A stretch of 10,355 nt of DNA, taken from Parvularia atlantis. Taxonomy: Eukaryota; Opisthokonta; Rotosphaerida. Shown here piece after piece: positions 5,888-10,355 of the stretch. The notes below the pieces were generated by a model. That model did not search any database, was not told the origin of the DNA, and saw only the letters and a list, made by a program, of their open reading frames with translations. Location: NCBI GenBank assembly GCA_943704415.1, contig CALSCO010001011.1, forward strand, positions 1 through 10,355, given 5' to 3'. A program made the position numbers and the translations under genes. The stretch's first letter is position 1, and each line of letters starts with the position of its first letter.

Positions 5888-8826
5888 ATGCAGACGACGT
5901 CGACGACGACGCCGGCGCCGGCCAAGCTGCGGGTGTGCCTCGGCCTCTCGCTGTGCCGTGCGATGCGCAGGTCGCTTGACGCCACGCGCAGATACCCGGG
6001 CTGGCGGCGCTGCGCTCGGCCGGCCGCTCGGTGCTGCTCAGCCTGGATGACGACCTGTTCAGGGTGCGCGGTTTGCCCTTGTGTGATGTGCCGCGCAGCC
6101 GACGCGACGCAGTTCGACCGGGGCGGCAACACGCAGCCTGCAGCGCAGGCGCCGGTCGTGCCAGCCACGGTCTCGTCGAGCATTGGTGTGGCCGCGGCCG
6201 CCGTACCGCCCAACACGAGCATCCGCGACTCGATCCTGTCGGTCTGCCGCAACATCCTCGTCAAGAGCGGCATCGTCGTCGACGACGAGGCCGAGGGCGA
6301 CACACCAGGCGACGTCACGAGCGTGCCGGAGGACGTGCGTGCGGTCGTGATGTGCATCGCTGCCCCCCCCCCCCCGCCGGAGATGATGAGGGCAAGGCGG
6401 CGAAGTGGCCGCGGGCCCCCCCCTCACGCGCCGCGCAGGAGATGTTTACGACGCCCGCGCCGAGCCGCGGCTGCGCGCGCCTTGCCGCGCCCGAGACGCC
6501 GGGGCCGCTCGACACCGACGACACGGAGGAGATCTGGAACGAGAACGAGCTGCCGTCAGCGCTGCGCCTCGTCTCTGCACGCGTCTCTGCGCCGCCGCCG
6601 CCGCTGCCCAAGCGCCCAGACACCGCCCCAACGACGACGACAACGACGACAACGACGAGAACGACGACGAAGACGACGACGACGACGCCCGTTGCAACGC
6701 CTGTGACAGGCCGATCGAGCAGACGTGCCGGCGCGGCCACCGCCGCCCGTGCCGTCGCGACGCGCGCCCGCGACTCGATTGCTCGGACGCTGTTTGCACC
6801 GAGCGCCGCCGCAGCGCCGCCGTCAGCCACGGCCAAGCGCCAGCGACTCAACGGCGACGCCGCAGCCACCGCTGCCGCGGCACCGGTCGCGCCCACGCCC
6901 GTCACCGGCAGCCCCTCGCGCCGCGCCCGCCTCAACCGGCAGATCCTGCGCGACTTTTACGCCGCGCACAGCCCGCAGCGCGCCGCGGACGGCAGCAGCG
7001 CGACCGTCGCGCCGACCAGCAGCAGCGACACCGGCCCGGCGTCTTGCACTGCACACCCCTGGGCGCTGCTGCAGGCCGCGTGCCAGGCGCCGCTCCCGCC
7101 GCACGGAGACGAAGACTGCGATCCCGACGACGGCGCGCCGCGCGCGCTGCAACTTGAGGACGATGATGCCACGGGCACGAACACGACCGGCAGTGGTCTG
7201 CCGCCACCGCCACCGCCACCACCGCCACCGCCGTCGCTGCTGGCCGCCGGCGGCGAGCAGTCGCCCACGGGCATCAGCGCCGTCGCGCGGCTGCAGTCGC
7301 GGCTCAACAAGCGCATCAGCCGGGCGATCCAGCGCAAACGCACGGCGGGCGAGGCCAACGACGACGAGGGTGGCGACGCGCCCGTAGCGGCCGTGTCGCA
7401 GGCCGAAGCGTCCAGGCGCACGTGGCTCGAGGTGCAGGCGCGGGCACGTGTCATGACGATCGCGGCCTTCGAGGAGCTGAACGAGCAGCGGCGTCGGCAG
7501 GTGCGTCACAGCGTTGCGACACGCAACCGCTCACCGCCCGGCGCAGATTGAGCAGGCCATGGCGCGGCTGATCGCCGAGGGCGTGCCGCGCACGGTCGAC
7601 GAGATGCGCAACGCAGTCACGATCCTGCAGGACGCCGGCAACTGGTTCCCGGGCGGCTCGAAGGAGCTGAAGGTGCGCGCACGCAGACGCAGGGCGAGCG
7701 GTCGAGACGGCCCCGCTCGCAGGCGACGTACACAACCTGGCGCACGGTCGAAGCCGTGCTGGAGGACATGCAAGGCTTCCTGAAGATCACGGACGACATA
7801 TGCGCGACCGTCGCAGAGCCCTTTGCGCATCTCGACGACCCCGACGACAACCGCCGGCGCTGCGCCGACGGTACGCGCATGCTCGCGTGCACAGGTGGAT
7901 ATGGCTGACGCGCTCAGTAGTGCTCGGTGCCAAGCGCAGGCTCTGGGGCGACGCGCTCGCGACGTGCGGCGACGCTTGGGTGCGCAACGGGTTTCCGCTG
8001 GACGCGAGCGTCGTGCCTGCCGCGGCAGCGTGGGTCGAGTCTGCGCTGCTGACGTGCGGCGCGAGCGTGACCGAGCGCGCGGCTGCACTGCGGACCGAAC
8101 AGCAGCACGAGGCCGGCATCGCCCCGCTCGCGATCGCCAAGGACATCGACCGCCGCCGCACCACCGAAACTGCGCGGCGGCTGGTCGACGCGCTGCAGCT
8201 CGTGCGCGACACGGTGCGGCCTGCCATGCTGTACTGGTACGCACAATAATCGTGAGTGCTCAGGTTGCGTGGACGGGCGCATGCTCCGAAAGCGTTGCAG
8301 CGTGGGCTGTTCACGCGGGCCGGCTGCACGCCGAGGTGGTCGCGCGGCAGTTTGATGCCGTCGTGTCGTCGCTCGCGCGACCGCAAGTCACGGCGCACCT
8401 CGAGACGGCGCTGCGCGTGTTTGACATAGTACGCAGCGTGGCGGGAACTAAGTTGCCCGTGCTGCCCGGCACCGCTGTCTACGGCAGCACGCTGATCGAT
8501 CTCGCGGCGAGGTGCGTGCTAACTGCGCGATGGCGCACAAACGGCGTCTAGAAACACCCGGTCGCAGTCTGTGCGCGCACATGGCCCAGCCGGCCATTGC
8601 CGACGCCGTGCAGACGCCCGCGGGCGCGCAGGAGATCACGCTCTGGCTGCTGTTTGCGTGCAAGTTTGTGCACAAGGTGTGCTCGGTGCCCGGCGCGCAG
8701 CCCGCGAGCGACGCGCGGATCAAGGTGCGTGCGATGCTCAGGCCGGTGCGATCGCTCACGCCCCGTGGCACGCAGGGCATGCTCGCGACGCTGCGACACC
8801 TCGAGACGGCGCTGCCGAGCAGCTGA
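5888..8826 (+). CDS. Unrecognised 806-residue protein with disordered middle and helical C-terminal half
   Basis: I do not recognise a family. Exons: 5888-5932, 5992-6063, 6113-6334, 6439-7500, 7547-7672, 7723-7870, 7918-8236, 8293-8511, 8568-8724, 8776-8826 (TGA); all phases agree. Residues 16-39 (GLAALRSAGRSVLLSLDDDL) and about 75-100 (SIRDSILSVCRNILVKSGIV) look folded. Residues about 114-440 are low complexity: a Thr tract at 178-196, Pro11 at 368-378, acidic patches, and a duplicated TPVTG..SRR motif (200 and 266). Basic helices follow (ARLQSRLNKRISRAIQRKR). From about residue 445 to the end the sequence is Ala/Leu-rich and looks all-helical (FEELNEQRRRQIEQAMARL, TWRTVEAVLEDMQGFL), with no membrane segment, zinc site or obvious enzyme motif. 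A Cy-like RTLF and an SPSR site are compatible with a cell-cycle substrate. Weakest points are the 104-nt intron 6335-6438 and the AAAG acceptor at 8292. Confidence 0.72.
6363..6375 (+). repeat. C13 homopolymer inside a candidate intron
   Basis: Thirteen consecutive C bases in intron 6335-6438. Such a run is prone to length error; if it is exonic, a one-base change would alter the frame relation between exon 6113-6334 and the frame used from 6439. Confidence 0.9.
6631..6687 (+). repeat. ACG/ACA triplet repeat encoding a Thr tract
   Basis: Nineteen codons, nearly all ACG or ACA with one AGA and one AAG, giving Thr9-Arg-Thr3-Lys-Thr5 at residues 178-196 of the 806-residue protein. Mixed codons suggest it is not a recent pure expansion. 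Confidence 0.9.
7201..7233 (+). repeat. CCG/CCA triplet repeat encoding Pro11
   Basis: Eleven consecutive proline codons (residues 368-378 of the 806-residue protein), followed by Ser-Leu-Leu. This is the kind of tract bound by profilin, SH3 or WW domains; no partner can be inferred here. Confidence 0.9.
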
Positions 8827-8889
8827 GGCGGCGAGAGGCGCAGTGCGCAGTGTAGAGCGATGTGTCGGAAGGATCCAAAAACAGGCAAA
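8827..8889. other. 63-bp convergent spacer
   Basis: Only 63 bases separate the stop of the 806-residue protein from the stop of the SNARE gene on the other strand, so the two 3' UTRs almost certainly overlap. No AATAAA is visible; an A-rich CCAAAAACAGG lies at about 8875-8885. Confidence 0.75.
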
Positions 8890-10150
8890 CTACGGCAAAG
8901 CTAACACCACCAGCAGGACAACGATGAGGATTGCAAGCGCGAGGCAGATGCAGCAGAACGACACTGCGAAGGGCAACAGTGCGCGTCATCAGCCCTAGCC
9001 GCTGCATGCGCAACGCCAGACGCACTGCGCATCTGGCCCTCCTTCGTGCTCACATCAAAGAGCTTGCGCGACGCCGCCCGCAGCCTGCTCTCCGAGTTGT
9101 CGACCTTGTCTTCGAGCTTACCCAGGACACCTAGGGGACTGTCAGTGTGAGTGATCGCAGCCCGCGCACGCTGTCGCGCACCAATCTGCGTGTCGACCTC
9201 CTCGCCGATCTGAATCGCGATCTGCTTCTGTTGCCGCACGATCTTGCCCAGCTCGTCGATCGTGTCGTCCTGCTCTATGGCGTGGCTCCGGAGCGTCAGC
9301 CACACGCATCTGCGCACGCCGCCCGGCGCACGCACGCTTCATGATCGTCGTCTGGTACTGCACTAGCCCCTGATTGTCGAGCAGGCGCGTCTGCTCAGTC
9401 TCCTGCGCCGCCTGTCCCCACACGCGCTTCTTGGAGTCGCTCCCACCGTTCATGCCGCCTCCGCCGCTCAGCAGGTCCTGGCTGTGCGGCCATGAGCGGT
9501 ACTGCGCGTCAATGCGCGAGCGCGCGCGCACGCACGTGTCCGACTCGCGCGCCGTCTCACGGTCCGTTGCCTTGCGCATCTGGCTCAGGGCCTGCTCCTG
9601 CTGCCGCTTGAGCGCCGCGATCTGGTCCTGTCGGCGCAGCGCTTCCTTCTCGGTGCTGCCGCACGCCATCATCGGCTCAGCCGCGCGCATCGGTAACGCG
9701 CGACGCACATTGCCCTGTTGCGCTGTGCCTGGTCTACCGCATCCTCGAGCGCCTTGATCGCTGTGCCCAGGTTAATAAACATCTTCCGAACCTTCGCCGT
9801 GTTCTTGCTCGTCTCCTGGTCAACCCGTCGCGCGTCGCGCATCGCGCATCGCGCAACGTCACGCGCGCCGCATCGCGCCTCCATCGCGCCGCACCGCGTT
9901 GATCCGCTTGAGCCGCATCAGCTCCTGGAGCTCGCCCATGATTTCCGAGTGGATCTGCTTGGCATCGTCGAGGTCCTCGCGCCTGCGCCACAGCCGCCGC
10001 CCGCCCGCCACGCGGTCAGTTGCATCGCGGTCAGCCGCATCGCGGGCAATCACCAGCTGTCGCTGAGCGCTTTGTACGGCACGCCGCTACCCATCAGGCG
10101 CGTCTGGAAGGTATGCACCGTTCAATCTGGCTGGGATCGAGAACAGTCAT
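8890..10150 (-). CDS. Tail-anchored Q-SNARE, syntaxin-8-like Qc type
   Basis: Membrane-fusion SNARE, probably endosomal or vacuolar. Exons in transcript order: 10150-10119, 10069-9895, 9815-9709, 9655-9336, 9274-9182, 9130-9026, 8963-8890 (TAG); 301 residues, all phases match. The start MTVLDPSQIER leads into a long helical N-terminal region (DLDDAKQIHSEIMGELQELM, TAIKALEDAVDQAQRN, EALRRQDQIAALKRQQEQAL). The SNARE motif begins near QQDDTIDELGKIV; KQIAIQIGEEVDTQ gives the zero-layer Gln241, then VLGKLEDKVDNSESRL. It resembles syntaxin-8 (QKQMGQEIGNELDEQ) in register and spacing. A C-terminal membrane anchor (residues 279-300, CLALAILIVVLLVVLAL) ends with one residue beyond it. The GC-rich stretches 9502-9535 and 9983-10011 look intron-like but are too short and the wrong phase, so they are read as coding. 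Qc type is likely, not proven. Confidence 0.88.
9827..9854. repeat. 7-bp tandem repeat in an intron
   Basis: Four units of (G/A)TCGCGC on the plus strand inside SNARE intron 9816-9894, which at 79 nt is longer than most introns here. Related GCGCGAT words recur further along the same intron, suggesting it grew by local duplication. Confidence 0.85.
10012..10041 (-). repeat. 15-bp tandem duplication in the SNARE coding sequence
   Basis: Two units beginning GCGGTCAG and ending GCATC differ at two positions. They encode Asp-Ala-Ala-Asp-Arg followed by Asp-Ala-Thr-Asp-Arg near the SNARE N-terminus; being a multiple of three, the duplication keeps the frame. Confidence 0.85.
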
Positions 10151-10270
10151 GGCTGACGTGTTTGGCTCGGACCAAGAACAGACGTGGGTATCCTTTTCGC
10201 TGCATTTTCCCCGTGCACGCAGCTTGGCAAGCTCAGTCGCGCCCCCCTAGTTGGCGTCCGCGACAAGGCC
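10151..10270. promoter_or_regulatory. Upstream region of the SNARE gene, probably a divergent promoter
   Basis: Non-coding stretch to the right of the SNARE start. It includes a T-rich patch (CCTTTTCGCTGCATTTTCC, about 10191-10209), unusual for this GC-rich window, on the side facing a possible plus-strand gene. No TATA box is evident. Confidence 0.45.
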
Positions 10271-10355
10271 ATGGGTCGTAGGTTTGTGTGCGCCCGTGTG
10301 ACCCAGCTTCGGTGCTGACCGTGCATTCGCGCTGCCAGCATGAGCCGGTTTGAGG
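10271..10355 (+). CDS. Possible 5' end of a further plus-strand gene
   Basis: Two readings are possible. ATG 10271 gives Met-Gly-Arg plus two bases, then a 57-nt intron (10282-10338, GT…CCAG with GCTGAC 25 nt before the acceptor), joining in phase to Ser-Met-Ser-Arg-Phe-Glu. Alternatively translation starts at ATG 10340. The donor GTTTGT is unlike the usual GTGCG here. Only five or so codons remain in the window, so no family can be assigned; the alternating gene order makes a plus-strand gene plausible at this place. Confidence 0.3.

Noticed and set aside
6439-7500. Bacterial-type or viral origin for the large open frame
   Set aside because: The frame is flanked by standard phase-matching introns of the same style as the neighbours, with the same base composition; no viral or prokaryotic motif is present.
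9502-9535. Intron-like GTGCGTGCGCG…GCGCAG in the SNARE gene
   Set aside because: At 34 nt it is too short, and removing it shifts the frame away from the downstream SNARE motif, whereas reading through keeps the frame open.
9983-10011. Intron-like GTGGCGGG…GCGCAG in the SNARE gene
   Set aside because: It is only 29 nt and splicing breaks the frame (DLDDAKQ is lost); read-through is in frame.

Overview
This looks like a gene-dense, very GC-rich stretch of a nuclear genome from a unicellular eukaryote or early-branching fungus. The reasons are six intron-rich protein genes of clearly eukaryotic families, introns that are nearly all 44-79 nt, abundant (GC)n, (AC)n, (GA)n and (TGGA)n microsatellites, and no bacterial signals. 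I cannot name the species. All gene models below were built by hand from phase-compatible splice sites and family homology.

Layout, left to right: a 5'-truncated PX-BAR sorting nexin (+, 65-1727); a membrane-bound O-acyltransferase of the lysophospholipid acyltransferase type (-, 1956-3453) with an apparent one-base frame break; ribosomal protein eS12 (+, 3759-4322); an ER tail-anchored ubiquitin-conjugating enzyme of the UBE2J/Ubc6 family (-, 4505-5748); an unrecognised predicted protein of 806 residues (+, 5888-8826); a tail-anchored Q-SNARE of the syntaxin-8-like Qc type (-, 8890-10150); and probably the first codons of another gene (+, from 10271 or 10340). Strands alternate strictly, so every neighbouring pair is either convergent (spacers of 228, 182 and 63 bp) or divergent (shared upstream regions of 305, 139 and about 120-190 bp).

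The 34 inferred introns share one style. The donor is GTGCG in 27 of 31 GT introns, a CT(G/C/A)A branch-like motif lies upstream of most acceptors, and there is little or no polypyrimidine tract; two introns even have (GC)n directly before CAG. Three further introns appear to use a GC donor. Four of the six genes act in membrane systems (sorting nexin and SNARE in endosomes or vacuole; acyltransferase and UBE2J in the ER), but nothing in the sequence shows a co-regulated pathway.

I see no mobile element, CRISPR array, tRNA or rRNA. The items most worth following up are the unrecognised 806-residue protein, the GC-AG introns, the one-base break in the acyltransferase, and the 139-bp bidirectional promoter carrying a perfect TGACGTCA palindrome.
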